The translations under genes were made by a program, and so were the position numbers. A DNA stretch of 64,000 nucleotides, taken from Chroogloeocystis siderophila 5.2 s.c.1 (GTDB lineage: Bacteria > Cyanobacteriota > Cyanobacteriia > Cyanobacteriales > Chroococcidiopsidaceae). The stretch covers positions 1 through 64,000 of the forward strand of contig NZ_MRCC01000009.1 of assembly GCF_001904655.1 (NCBI RefSeq), written 5' to 3'. The notes beneath the pieces were generated by a model that searched no databases, was not told the origin of the DNA, and worked only from the letters and a program-made list of their open reading frames with translations. How positions within the stretch are numbered: the stretch's first letter is position 1; each line of letters opens with the position of its first letter. Positions 21,723 through 30,410 of the stretch are shown in pieces.

Positions 21723-22430
21723 TTAGAGCCTGCCAATGCTGCCAGGTCCACCGTAACTGGTGGGTAATCTTCCATCCCAAAAATAAACACTGCGATTTAA
21801 CAATCTAAAGCCACCCATCTGAAGATCGCCCGATTGTGGTGTAACTTCACATGCTATAGAATGCCAAACCCCAATATCTCTACGATTAGCTTCAGCAATT
21901 GTTTTTTTACTGATCGTACGCACGTCAGATGTGGTAAGGAAAAAAATTGCTGGATTTTCACCTTCAGCACGCGCAGGACTCCTATCAAGAACATCTAGGA
22001 ACCCAAGAATTTGATAGTTCTCATAACTCGGAGGCAACAAAGTACCTTTGACTGCCTTTGACTCGTAAAAGACGCTATCTGCGTAGGTTTGAGGGTTAAG
22101 AAAAGGAATTATATGAACTACGAGCGGTACTACTCCATCTGGTTCTACATTACGTATACCAGCTTTGGCTTGCCTTAGTGGTGAAGGAAAAAGTCTGTTA
22201 TTCTGAGGTACTGGATTACCTGCTCTGATCGTATTTAGTGCAAATTCTTCAAATTCTACTCCCACACGAGATAGGGATATGCCTTGGTTAGTAGCAATTT
22301 GGTCGAGTCTACTTTTAGTCAATGGTGTCTGGCTAGGATTAGCACAAGTCTGAGCTTGAGCAACACAAGGAGCCATAGCAACTGTAGCAGCTACCCCGAA
22401 AGATAGTGCTGCGTTTCGTAGTTGATTCAT
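21723..22430 (-). CDS. putative exported PD-(D/E)XK nuclease-fold protein
   Basis: A 235-residue protein with a clear Sec signal peptide (hydrophobic 7-20, cleavage near VAQA-QT, about residue 26). The mature part shows the spaced acid pattern of the restriction-endonuclease fold: Glu59/Glu62 in a helix (EFEEFALN), Asp98 in VEPDGV, Glu123-x-Lys125 in YESKAVKG, and Gln140 in the following helix (ENYQILGFLDVL). This matches E...D...ExK...Q of PD-(D/E)XK enzymes and of REase-type toxin domains. Nuclease activity is inferred, not shown; an inactive or non-nuclease use of the fold is possible. The TPR gene and the candidate immunity gene lie downstream. The start is an ATG with no serious alternative. 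Confidence 0.6.
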   Translation of the reverse strand: MNQLRNAALSFGVAATVAMAPCVAQAQTCANPSQTPLTKSRLDQIATNQGISLSRVGVEFEEFALNTIRAGNPVPQNNRLFPSPLRQAKAGIRNVEPDGVVPLVVHIIPFLNPQTYADSVFYESKAVKGTLLPPSYENYQILGFLDVLDRSPARAEGENPAIFFLTTSDVRTISKKTIAEANRRDIGVWHSIACEVTPQSGDLQMGGFRLLNRSVYFWDGRLPTSYGGPGSIGRL

Positions 22431-22666
22431 AATTGGAAACTTAACTGAGACCTGGATGGCTGCAAAATTTTGTTTATACAGTATTATGTGTTTGTTTTTT
22501 TACTGCAAACACAATATTTTTACGGTAGTTATAAGCCTGATGCGGGGAAGGTCACAAAAACTGGATAATTATGATTTGTAGCAATAAATAACGATAGAAA
22601 ACACGGCAGCTCTCAAACTAAAATTTGCTACAGTAAACGGTATCCAGCAATGCTGAGGATGTGACA

Positions 22667-23383
22667 ATGGTAAAACACTTACCTCACCTGCAATCGAGTT
22701 CTACACAGAACCTACCACCACTTGAAAGTGGCGATCGCCTCACTCGGTACGAATTTGAGCGGCGCTATCATGCCATGCCACACTTGAAAAAAGCTGAACT
22801 GATTGAAGGAGTCGTATACTTGCCATCGCCGCTACGATTTGAACCTCATGCTGAACCGCATGGAAATTTAATCACTTGGCTTGGAGTTTATAAAGCAATG
22901 ACTCCAGGTGTGCGGATGGGGGATAATCCCACAGTACGGCTTGATTTAGATAATGAACCTCAACCTGATGCTGTACTTTTAATTAATGAAGTTGCAGGAG
23001 GGCGATCGCGCTTAAGCGAGGATGGCTATATTGAAGGCGCACCAGAACTCGTCGCAGAAGTTGCTGCTAGTAGTGCAGCTTATGATTTATATGACAAGAA
23101 AACCGTTTATCGCCGCAATGGCGTTCAAGAATATATTGTTTGGCAAGTGCTAGACCAAAAATTAGATTGGTTCGTGCTACAGGATGAAGAGTATATCCTA
23201 CAGGAACCAGATGATGGCATCATCCAAAGTAAGGTATTTCCAGGTCTATGGTTGGCAGTTTTATCACTACTTGAAGGAGATATGGCAACAGTGCTGACAG
23301 TAGTGCAGAAGGGATTGCGATCGCCCGAACACGCAGCGTTTGTGGAGCAGTTGAAGCACCCCTCTACCGAGTGTGACCTATGA
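22667..23383 (+). CDS. Uma2-family (DUF820) putative endonuclease
   Basis: A 238-residue protein of the Uma2 family, greatly expanded in cyanobacteria. It has the PD-(D/E)XK core: EPQPDAVLLIN near 103-113, PELVAEVAASSA near 131-142, DLYDKKTVYRRNGVQEYIVW downstream. The catalytic Asp, Glu and Lys are all visible. The biological role of the family is unknown; a link to mobile DNA is often suspected. The ATG at 22667 follows GAGGA closely; a GTG six bases upstream is an alternative. Its end abuts the fossil siderophore locus on the opposite strand. Confidence 0.88.
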   Translation: MVKHLPHLQSSSTQNLPPLESGDRLTRYEFERRYHAMPHLKKAELIEGVVYLPSPLRFEPHAEPHGNLITWLGVYKAMTPGVRMGDNPTVRLDLDNEPQPDAVLLINEVAGGRSRLSEDGYIEGAPELVAEVAASSAAYDLYDKKTVYRRNGVQEYIVWQVLDQKLDWFVLQDEEYILQEPDDGIIQSKVFPGLWLAVLSLLEGDMATVLTVVQKGLRSPEHAAFVEQLKHPSTECDL

Positions 23384-23404
23384 TGGCTCTCACTGCGGTG
23401 ACTA

Positions 23405-23775
23405 GAACTTTGGCTTTGAGTTTTGAAGTCATTTAAGCGATTAAAATAGTCTGTTATTAATTTGTTGGCTATATCTGTTTTACCCAAGACATCGGCGTTT
23501 TGCATCAGGATTTCTTGCCATTGCCTGCTTGTTTCACAATTGAGTAAAACAGTAGGGGCTATTTGCGTTAGCTGTCGATAGACAGCTTGAGATTCAAGCT
23601 CAAGACCTAAAATTAGGTCAGGATTTAAGGTGAGAATTTTCTCTATGCTAGGTTGAGTATGATCGCCAACACTTTCAATACCGGATACGCGATCGCGCAA
23701 ATATTCGCGCTTTTCTAACCAATCGGGAGAAATAGCAAACTCGACAGGCTCGACTCCAAGTGCTAAAACATTTGC
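23405..23775 (-). pseudogene. fragment of a siderophore ABC substrate-binding protein (FhuD-like)
   Basis: The frame reads ALGVEPVEFAISPDWLEKRE, then ESVGDHTQPSIEKILTLNPDLILG, QLTQIAPTVLL and an ADVLGKTDIANKLI segment. This is a typical FhuD/BtuF-type binding lobe for ferric siderophores. The N-terminus and lipobox are missing, because the reading frame enters directly from the TonB-receptor fragment at about 23775. The C-terminal lobe is missing too: similarity stops near DYFNRLNDFK and the frame then runs antisense into the Uma2 gene. Not a working gene. Confidence 0.8.
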
Positions 23776-24405
23776 AAAAAATAGCCCCACACCAAATCCT
23801 AAATCCTGCAAATCGCTGCTTTGAATTTCATAGCTTGTCCACAGGCTGGCTGCGTTGCGAGGGACATCGGCTAATCTATTGCCCTCTAGTGGACTTCCGC
23901 CATCTTCAGTCACTTCAGCATCCGTATGCGCATAGGATGCAATAATGTTCTAACCAGGCGAAATCTCGCCAATGACATCTAACTCAATTCCTCGGCTTCG
24001 TTGTTCTCCGACGGCAATGCTGAAATCAGTATTATTAGGGTCAGCTACAGCAATATTGCGCTTGCTCAGGTTGTAAGCAGCTAAATTTGCGGTTAATCTA
24101 CCGTCAAACTGAGTCCCGCGTTCAGGTGAGAGCAACTCACCATCTACAGTTGTGGCGGAATTGGGCGTAAACGATTGGCTAAAACTAGCATACAAAGACA
24201 ATGGTTCGAGCGGTTGATACACAACGCCAAGGCGCGGGGTAAAGGCTTGATCTTGCTGCTGTGACTCTACACCGTTGAAGCTAGAGTTTTGATTGATAAT
24301 ATCAAATCGTCCACTGAGCAAAAACTTTAAATTGTTGGTAATTGCGATTTGATCCTGAAGATAGATGCCCAAACTATCTATCTTGTCTTGAAACCGAAAT
24401 ATATC
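23776..24405 (-). pseudogene. fragment of a TonB-dependent ferrisiderophore receptor
   Basis: Encodes a central barrel part of an outer-membrane receptor ([79 protein letters not shown]). After an in-frame TAG at 23950-23952, probably from a Trp codon, it continues NIIASYAHTDAEVTEDG and LADVPRNAASLW. The plug domain and the last barrel strands are gone. It is joined in frame to an ABC ATPase fragment upstream and to a binding-protein fragment downstream, so deletions have welded it to both. Confidence 0.85.
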
Positions 24406-24593
24406 CGTCATATGCGGATACAAAGCATACGTTTGAAACACCATCGCCAAGCCGCGTTTATCCAGCGGGACATCATTTACTTGCTGACCATCAATCAGCA
24501 ATTCACCAGCAGTGATTTCTTCAAGTCCAGCCATCATACAAAGTACAGTAGATTTGCCACAACCGGATGGACCAACGAAAATGACAAATTCGC
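24406..24593 (-). pseudogene. fragment of a MalK/UgpC-type ABC transporter ATPase
   Basis: Contains Walker A (GPSGCGKST), [18 protein letters not shown] and the Q-loop region [13 protein letters not shown], then switches in frame to TonB-receptor sequence. The signature motif and Walker B are missing. Its 5' end is fused, out of frame, to an AraC-type regulator fragment at the HIP1 octamer 24592-24599. Such ATPases normally serve sugar importers, so this piece probably came from a different operon than the siderophore genes around it. Confidence 0.8.
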
Positions 24594-24789
24594 GATCGCT
24601 AGTTCTAACCCGTCTCGCAAGTTAATCTCGCGCACAAAGCCCTGACCAAGCTTTGATGGATACTTCCAGGTAATGTCATTATCAGCAAGATTTCCACTTT
24701 TTTGATCGAGAAGCGTTAATGGAGGATCGCTTTGCTGTATTTCTTGAAATAACTCCCGATACAGCTTGCTGTGAGATCGTTATGGTCAT
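24594..24789 (-). pseudogene. N-terminal fragment of an AraC-family (siderophore-type) regulator
   Basis: From the ATG at 24789 the minus strand reads MTITISQQ, then after a one-base frameshift LYRELFQEIQQSDP, followed by [19 protein letters not shown] and RDGLELAIA. This is the characteristic N-terminus of the PchR-like AraC regulators that accompany siderophore receptors in cyanobacteria. The DNA-binding C-terminus is gone: similarity ends at the HIP1 octamer, where ABC ATPase sequence begins. Confidence 0.7.
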
Positions 24790-24974
24790 CGGCTTGAGTC
24801 AAATCAGCAGTCGAGTAAATGAGCTTGTAGCGCAATTGCAAATAGTTCTTAATGTATTTCACAAAATTTGCATTGATCCAGCCCCTCTCAAAACTCGCGT
24901 ATTTAGTTAGTACTCCTGTCAGAAGAATTACACTGGTTATAGGGTAAAAAGTTGGTATAAGCAATTAACAAACG

Positions 24975-25358
24975 ATGAATCAAACGATTGAATCTTTAGC
25001 AGCAATCGATAACAAACTTTCACAGCGTCACATTGACCTTGATCAATCAGGATACTTCATTATTTATGTGGATCGCGAAGCTCAGTTAATTTGTGCTAAA
25101 CATTTTACGAACGTGATCGATGAGCGCGGTTTAGCCGTTGACCCCGAAACAGGTAAAGTTATCCCCGCACGCGGTAAAGTTGAACGCACTCACACAACAG
25201 TTTATTCTGGTAGAACTGCAAAAGAGCTTTGCGTCAAAATTTTAGAGCAAACTCAGCCTTGTCCAGTGACTCGGTTAGACCATGCAGCTTATCTTGGTCG
25301 CGAGTTTGTTCGGGCTGAGAATGCTTTAGTATCTGGGCAAGAATATATTCAGGATTAG
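24975..25358 (+). CDS. DUF4346 domain protein
   Basis: A 127-residue small soluble protein conserved in cyanobacteria. Recognisable family features are DLDQSGYFIIYVDREAQLI (split about 22-40), HFTNVIDERGLAVDPETGKVIPA and the C-terminal LDHAAYLGREFVRAE. In some bacteria the same domain is appended to dihydropteroate synthase-like proteins; here it stands alone. Function unknown. It ends 14 bp before the convergent psb32 gene. Confidence 0.85.
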   Translation: MNQTIESLAAIDNKLSQRHIDLDQSGYFIIYVDREAQLICAKHFTNVIDERGLAVDPETGKVIPARGKVERTHTTVYSGRTAKELCVKILEQTQPCPVTRLDHAAYLGREFVRAENALVSGQEYIQD

Positions 25359-25372
25359 TTGATGCTAGCTAA

Positions 25373-26086
25373 CTACCGAACGTATAAGTAGTAAGTTGCC
25401 ATAGGAATAACTGTTGCAGCAAGTAATAAACCAACAACCCAGATTGTTGCGTTACCTGTATCGGTTTCGTCTTTGGCTTTGAATGTCCCTTCGACACTCA
25501 CATTTTGAGCAAGTTGTGGTGGTCCTGGATCTTCTTTGCCAGACAAAACGGCGACTAGGCGATCGCTCGCATCTAAGAAGGCTTGGTTATATTTCTCACC
25601 TTCGCGCAGCGGTGCTGGCACGGTTTCTGTTACTACACTTTGAGCCGTATCATCTGATAACAAGGCTTTCACTTTGTCACCAGTACGAATTGCGGTATTG
25701 TTTGTGAGCGTGTCAATCACAAGTAAAGTTTGATTCGCTTGCGCTTCTAGTGTTGGGAACCATTTGCTAAACAGCTTTTGTGTAAAGCTATCGATGGTTT
25801 CCCCGTAGTCAAGGCGGCGGATGGTGACGAATCTAACTTCGTTACCTGTGTCTTTCGCTAAATCTTCCAAAGCGCTACCAATTTTGCCTTCATTAATCCG
25901 GCTGATCACTTCAGCTTGATCGATTACCCAAGTGCGATCGCCTGCGGTAACTTGTGGTATCTGATAGATGCTAGTGGCGTTTACAGGTGCTATCCACAAT
26001 GTCGATGCGAGTAACATCACCACGAAAAACACCACTAAACGCGGTAAATAGTTTATTCGATTAAACAATGGATTGAGGAGTTTCAT
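25373..26086 (-). CDS. psb32: photosystem II repair protein Psb32-like (TPM domain)
   Basis: A 237-residue protein started at the ATG at 26086 (MKLLNPLFNR), 12 codons after a weaker in-frame start. A signal peptide ending near PVNA is followed by the TPM domain (about 40-175; TWVIDQAEVISRINEGKI, EVRFVTIRRLDYGET, TLLVIDT). A C-terminal transmembrane helix (WVVGLLLAATVIPMATYYLY) leaves a short tail. In Synechocystis the homologue resides in the thylakoid and protects PSII from photodamage. Architecture and length agree with that family, not with bacterial YgcG. Confidence 0.85.
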   Translation of the reverse strand: MKLLNPLFNRINYLPRLVVFFVVMLLASTLWIAPVNATSIYQIPQVTAGDRTWVIDQAEVISRINEGKIGSALEDLAKDTGNEVRFVTIRRLDYGETIDSFTQKLFSKWFPTLEAQANQTLLVIDTLTNNTAIRTGDKVKALLSDDTAQSVVTETVPAPLREGEKYNQAFLDASDRLVAVLSGKEDPGPPQLAQNVSVEGTFKAKDETDTGNATIWVVGLLLAATVIPMATYYLYVR

Positions 26087-26391
26087 CGGAACTAAACCGA
26101 TAGACGACGAATAAAAAAGCAATTAGCCGTTAGCCTTTAGCTTAAGCAAAGGCTGACATAAACTAAATTTAAACGCAGAAAGCTTTACTTAAGCGAGTTT
26201 ATATGTTTTGTTTAAGCTATTCACCAACGAATAAGTGCTTTTATCCCAAAATACTACCGCAATCGAAGGGATCAGAGGACGCGCCGAAGCGCAGAGCTAC
26301 GGTTTGGAGGTCAGGAAGTTAAAAATTGCTCATATTATTGTGAGAGACTACGAATGCCAAAGATTTCTCTAAACTCTGACCTCGGTTAAAA

Positions 26392-27069
26392 ATGACTCTA
26401 GTCCTGACAAATGATGACGGTATTGATGCTCCTGGAATTCGCGCTTTGCTCAAAGCAGTGAACGGTCAAGGCATTATCGTAGCACCAAAAGCACATCTTT
26501 CTGGTTGCGGTCATCAAGTGACAACAACGCAGCCAATTCATGTTGAGCAAAGATCTCAAGTGGAATACGCGATCGCCGGAACTCCTGCTGATTGTGTTCG
26601 AGTAGCCTTGTCACATCTTTTTGATGATGTCAAGTTTGTATTATCCGGCATCAATGCTGGGGGTAACATGGGGGCAGATACATATATTTCAGGAACCGTG
26701 GCAGCGGTGAGAGAAGCGGCATTTCATCGAGTTCCAGGGATTGCAATTTCGCATTATCGAAAAGGAAAAAGAAACGTTGATTGGGATGTTGCCGCGCGTT
26801 GGACAGCCCATGTGCTTGCGGATCTTCTACAACGCCCGTTCGTGCCAGGAACATTCTGGAATGTAAATTTACCGCACTTAGAGCCAGGAGAACCTGACCC
26901 AGAGGTGGTATTTTGTGAACCGTGCACGCAACCATTACCATTAAAATATCGTGTCGAGGGAGAAAATTTGTTTTATGTAGGCGAGTACGCCCTGCGCGAT
27001 CGCACTCCAGGCACCGACGTTGATGTTTGCTTCTCAGGACGCATCGCCGTTACTCAGATCAAACTTTAA
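26392..27069 (+). CDS. surE: 5'/3'-nucleotidase SurE
   Basis: A 225-residue metal-dependent phosphatase acting on nucleoside monophosphates. The metal site TNDDGIDAPGI (6-16) and SGINAGGNMGADTYISGTVAAVREA (here split, about 84-108) are the family's two signature blocks. A shortened C-terminus is normal for the smaller SurE proteins. The next gene starts 52 bp downstream on the same strand. GGTCAGA-like repeats precede it. Confidence 0.93.
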   Translation: MTLVLTNDDGIDAPGIRALLKAVNGQGIIVAPKAHLSGCGHQVTTTQPIHVEQRSQVEYAIAGTPADCVRVALSHLFDDVKFVLSGINAGGNMGADTYISGTVAAVREAAFHRVPGIAISHYRKGKRNVDWDVAARWTAHVLADLLQRPFVPGTFWNVNLPHLEPGEPDPEVVFCEPCTQPLPLKYRVEGENLFYVGEYALRDRTPGTDVDVCFSGRIAVTQIKL

Positions 27070-27121
27070 TTGCCAAGATAGATATTTATCAAATGCAAAT
27101 CCACAGCAAGCTGTTCGCAAA

Positions 27122-27829
27122 ATGCAATTTATGGATGACCAACACACTGCGCCTACATCTGTCAATCCATCAATCTACTTGGCACCTTTTTTTCAAGGAT
27201 TGCCAGCAACAGCGGTGGAAAAAGCGATCGCGCATCTTGTCACGCGATCGCATCCAGCCAATCAAGTGATTCTCTTAGAAAACGATTGGGGGAATTCAGT
27301 CTATTTCATTCTTGAAGGTTGGGTAAAAATTCGTACTTATAATATCGACGGCAAAGAAGTCACGCTCAATATTTTGGGCAAAGCAGAAATTTTTGGTGAA
27401 ATGGCAGCGCTAGATGAAGCACCCCGCTCGACTGATGCAATTACACTCACTCCTACTACGATTGGTAGTGTGCCCGCGCAAGATTTCATTACATTAATTC
27501 AAACTGAACCCTTGGCAGGAATTCGATTAGCGCAACTCATGGCACGCCGCTTACGTCAAGTCAATCGCCGCCTCCGGCTACGTGAATCGGATAGTGTGTC
27601 GCGCGTTGCAGATACGCTGCTATTTTTGGCAGAAGGACAAGGAATACAAGATGAAGCAGGAATCCAAATTCCTAACTTACCGCATCGCGAATTAAGTAGT
27701 TTGAGTGGCTTAGCCCGCGAAACGGTGACAAGAGTCTTGACAAAATTAGAGAAAAAAGGCTTGATCCTGCGTCAACACCAAATACTTTCTATACCCGATT
27801 TCAAAGCACTAGAACGACTAATAATGTAG
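27122..27829 (+). CDS. Crp/Fnr-family transcriptional regulator
   Basis: A 235-residue regulator. It has an N-terminal cyclic-nucleotide-binding-like beta roll (VILLENDWGNSVYFILEGWVKI; GEMAALDEAPRSTDAITL, about 45-125), a dimer helix, and a C-terminal Crp-type winged helix with recognition segment SGLARETVTRVLTKLEKKG. The cAMP signature RxS is partly kept (APRST), so cAMP binding is possible. No Fe-S cysteine cluster is seen, so it is not an Fnr sensor. The start at 27122, or the ATG at 27131, avoids overlap with surE; an upstream frame reaching into surE is rejected. Confidence 0.9.
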   Translation: MQFMDDQHTAPTSVNPSIYLAPFFQGLPATAVEKAIAHLVTRSHPANQVILLENDWGNSVYFILEGWVKIRTYNIDGKEVTLNILGKAEIFGEMAALDEAPRSTDAITLTPTTIGSVPAQDFITLIQTEPLAGIRLAQLMARRLRQVNRRLRLRESDSVSRVADTLLFLAEGQGIQDEAGIQIPNLPHRELSSLSGLARETVTRVLTKLEKKGLILRQHQILSIPDFKALERLIM

Positions 27830-28047
27830 GGTCAGAGATCAGTTGACAGTGAAGAGAGTGTGGGAAGACTTTGTCAACTATCAACTGTCAACTTAGCGTG
27901 TTCGATGTTCTAACTACCTCAACGAGACTGCTATAAATAATAATTGCCAAGTGCTAAAAGCTTTTCTATTGCCCATTACCAATTACCGACTTCAACAAGT
28001 GTGATATTGAATCATGTCCACCTACTTAGTTTTTAGATAAAAATTAC

Positions 28048-28761
28048 ATGAGTGATTTCGTCAGCCGTAACGAGGAATACCCTTCACCGCATATAGAAAC
28101 ACCTGTGAGTCATCCTTTAGCCGCAACAAGCAAGAGTGCTACGCCTTTAAAGATGGTAGAAACCGCATTTCTGGCGAGTACTGCTAGCTTGATTTGGTTT
28201 ATCAATTACTATTTATCGCTAGGACCGCTGTTGCGAGTTTTCTTTCCTGTACCGATCGCATTAGTTTACCTGCGTTGGGGTGCTAGGGCGGCTTGGATGG
28301 CGACTGGCGTTTCCGGATTGCTATTATCGGTACTTTTAGGACCTACACGCGGTATTTTGTATATTATGCCGTTTGCACTAATGGGCGTGTTACTCGGTGC
28401 AACATGGCATCGTCGCGCACCTTGGATTGTCTCAATTATTTTAGGTGCGCTCTTGGGTACAATCGGTTTTTTCTTTCGCTTTTGGGTACTATCAGTTTTA
28501 TCGGGTGAAGATCTGTGGGTATATACGATAACCCAAGTTACAAGATTTGCGGAATGGGCTTTTTTGCGGCTTGGATTGCTTGCACAGCCGAGTGTTTTAT
28601 TAATTGAAGCAGCCGCGATCGCGCTTGTTTTTGTACAAAATATTGTTTACTTGTTTGTCGTCCACTTAGCATCCTGGTTCCTCCTTGATCGCTTAGGCAA
28701 TTCGATTCCGCGTCCGCCGCACTGGGTACAAGTTTTAATGGATTACGAAGGAGATGCTTAG
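28048..28761 (+). CDS. DUF2232 membrane protein
   Basis: A 237-residue polytopic membrane protein with about six hydrophobic segments between residues 35 and 220. It carries the DUF2232 motif FFPVPIALVYLRWG near 73-86 and GPTRGILYIMPFALMG near 108. The family is related to the substrate-binding (S) components of energy-coupling transporters, but this member has no assigned substrate. It sits 50 bp upstream of the CobT-like gene, as in other cyanobacteria, so the two are probably co-transcribed. Confidence 0.85.
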   Translation: MSDFVSRNEEYPSPHIETPVSHPLAATSKSATPLKMVETAFLASTASLIWFINYYLSLGPLLRVFFPVPIALVYLRWGARAAWMATGVSGLLLSVLLGPTRGILYIMPFALMGVLLGATWHRRAPWIVSIILGALLGTIGFFFRFWVLSVLSGEDLWVYTITQVTRFAEWAFLRLGLLAQPSVLLIEAAAIALVFVQNIVYLFVVHLASWFLLDRLGNSIPRPPHWVQVLMDYEGDA

Positions 28762-28811
28762 TAAGGAGTGAGAACACCCCATTACCAATTACCAATTGCT
28801 AATCGCTATTC

Positions 28812-29915
28812 ATGATTCATGTTTATACCCAAGAGAAACAAGGTAACGAATGGCTGCGACGGTATCGCGGTGCTTCGGCGGCGTTAGCTTGTGTTTTAGG
28901 TTTTACCGAAACAGGATTAATTCCTGGAATTTCGGCGGCAGGAAGTACGCCCCAAGCGCGAAGATATACCGCGATCGCCGATGCCGAGTTTCTTTACAAT
29001 GGTCCGCAGCCGCAGCCGCAATACCCTTTACCACCACTCCAAGCAGGTGCTTCACCAGTCTTTATTTCGCGGGCGGTTGTCGAAGCACTGGCTTTACCAA
29101 TTTATCTTTTTAATGCAGGATTACCTCAACTTCCAAGCGTACCGACGATTGATTTAGGTGGTACGGCGGCGCAATGTTTAAGTCTAGGCTATGCATTGGA
29201 ACTCGCAACTGTTAAACATCTGTGGGCGCAAGGTATTCTCTGGGGCGAACAACTAGCGCGTCAGCCGCAGGATTATATTATTTTAGGCGAGTGTGTTGTC
29301 GGCGGCACAACAACTGCACTCGCGGTTTTGACAGGGTTGGGAATTGCAGCCGCAGGAAAAGTTAACAGTAGTCACCCTGTTTGCAATCACGCACAAAAAT
29401 GGACACTTGTCAAATCAGGATTGCAACGCGCGCATCTTTGGGACAAAATACCGCTGCAAGATCCTTTGGCGCTGATCGCTGCGGTGGGCGATCCGATGCA
29501 AATTGCGGTAGCGGGAATGGCGATCGCACTGAGTCGTTCTAAAGGCGTACTTCTTGCTGGTGGTACGCAGATGCTGGCTGTTTATGCCTTGATGCAAGCC
29601 TTAGGCAAAGTTTTTGAGATTGCATGGCAACCAGAAGAAGTTGCTGTGGGAACGACTCGTTGGGTTGCAGAAGATCCCACAGGTAATACCGTTGAGTTAG
29701 CACGACTGATTGGGGGAGTACCTTTACTCGCTACAAAATTAAGTTTTAAGAATTCTCGATACCCTCAACTACAGGTTTATGAACAAGGTTATGTCAAGGA
29801 AGGTGTAGCCGCTGGCGGTTGCTGTATTGCTGCTTGTTTGATGCAATACTGGCATCAAGCTCAACTCTTACAGACAATCGAAACTTTACTAGATCGTTAT
29901 TCACAAAGTTGTTAG
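28812..29915 (+). CDS. cobT: nicotinate-mononucleotide-dependent phosphoribosyltransferase, CobT-like
   Basis: A 367-residue protein of the cyanobacterial CobT subfamily (TIGR00303 type), which transfers phosphoribose to a lower-ligand base in cobamide synthesis. Seen: CVLGFTETGLIPGISAAG, GECVVGGTTTALAVLTGLGI near 156-175, and the conserved GVLLAGGTQMLAVYAL near 243-258. The C-terminal EGVAAGGCCIAA block is complete. Length fits. The base used (pseudocobalamin adenine in many cyanobacteria) cannot be read from the sequence. Confidence 0.88.
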   Translation: MIHVYTQEKQGNEWLRRYRGASAALACVLGFTETGLIPGISAAGSTPQARRYTAIADAEFLYNGPQPQPQYPLPPLQAGASPVFISRAVVEALALPIYLFNAGLPQLPSVPTIDLGGTAAQCLSLGYALELATVKHLWAQGILWGEQLARQPQDYIILGECVVGGTTTALAVLTGLGIAAAGKVNSSHPVCNHAQKWTLVKSGLQRAHLWDKIPLQDPLALIAAVGDPMQIAVAGMAIALSRSKGVLLAGGTQMLAVYALMQALGKVFEIAWQPEEVAVGTTRWVAEDPTGNTVELARLIGGVPLLATKLSFKNSRYPQLQVYEQGYVKEGVAAGGCCIAACLMQYWHQAQLLQTIETLLDRYSQSC

Positions 29916-30038
29916 CTTCTAGTAGTCAGCACTATTAGCACTAATTGTCAAGATTTCGTTCATACGTCAAAGGTCATCGGCGTTTAGGTTCAACTTCCAT
30001 TACCTATTCGCGATTACCCATTACCACTGCATAACTTG

Positions 30039-30410
30039 TTAGTGAATTCTTTGCGCTAGCAGTTGTTCTTCCAACGCTGCAATTCGGTTATACGCAGCCG
30101 TAAGCTGTGCTGTCAGTCGTTGAATTTGAATTTCTGGTGCAAGTTCCTTCTCACCACTTTGACGCTGGTTTTCAATACTGCCGTTATCTTCTAGAACATC
30201 TTTATGTCCCATCGTTGTTTTAGCAGCTTTGTATCCTTGAGTTGCATAACGTCCTCCAGTATTTTGTAGCGAGTAACTAGCCTCTTGTGTAGGCGATAAT
30301 CGACACTCTGACAAGGCTTCAGAAACTCTGCCGTTAAGTTGTTCAATTGCTTGATATAACGTATCCACCTTGTGGCTTAAAGTGATGACTTGCTTTTGTA
30401 GCGGTTCCAT
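30039..30410 (-). CDS. small coiled-coil protein of unknown function
   Basis: A 123-residue soluble protein started at the ATG at 30410 (MEPLQKQVITLSHKV). The longer frame to 30548 adds a basic, unlikely leader. Two heptad-rich helices flank a polar linker: residues 1-38 (VDTLYQAIEQLNGRVSEAL) and 88-120 (IQRLTAQLTAAYNRIAALEEQLL). A structural or adaptor role is plausible, and nothing more can be said. It is convergent with cobT. Confidence 0.65.
   Translation of the reverse strand: MEPLQKQVITLSHKVDTLYQAIEQLNGRVSEALSECRLSPTQEASYSLQNTGGRYATQGYKAAKTTMGHKDVLEDNGSIENQRQSGEKELAPEIQIQRLTAQLTAAYNRIAALEEQLLAQRIH

Noticed and set aside
23125-23913. A 262-codon minus-strand frame covering the region left of the fossil locus
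   Set aside because: It is a chance join of TonB-receptor sequence, binding-protein sequence and the antisense of the Uma2 gene; treated as pseudogene fragments.
23950-24537. A 195-codon frame that begins like an ABC ATPase
   Set aside because: It changes to TonB-receptor sequence after the Q-loop, so it is a fusion of two broken genes, not an ATPase.
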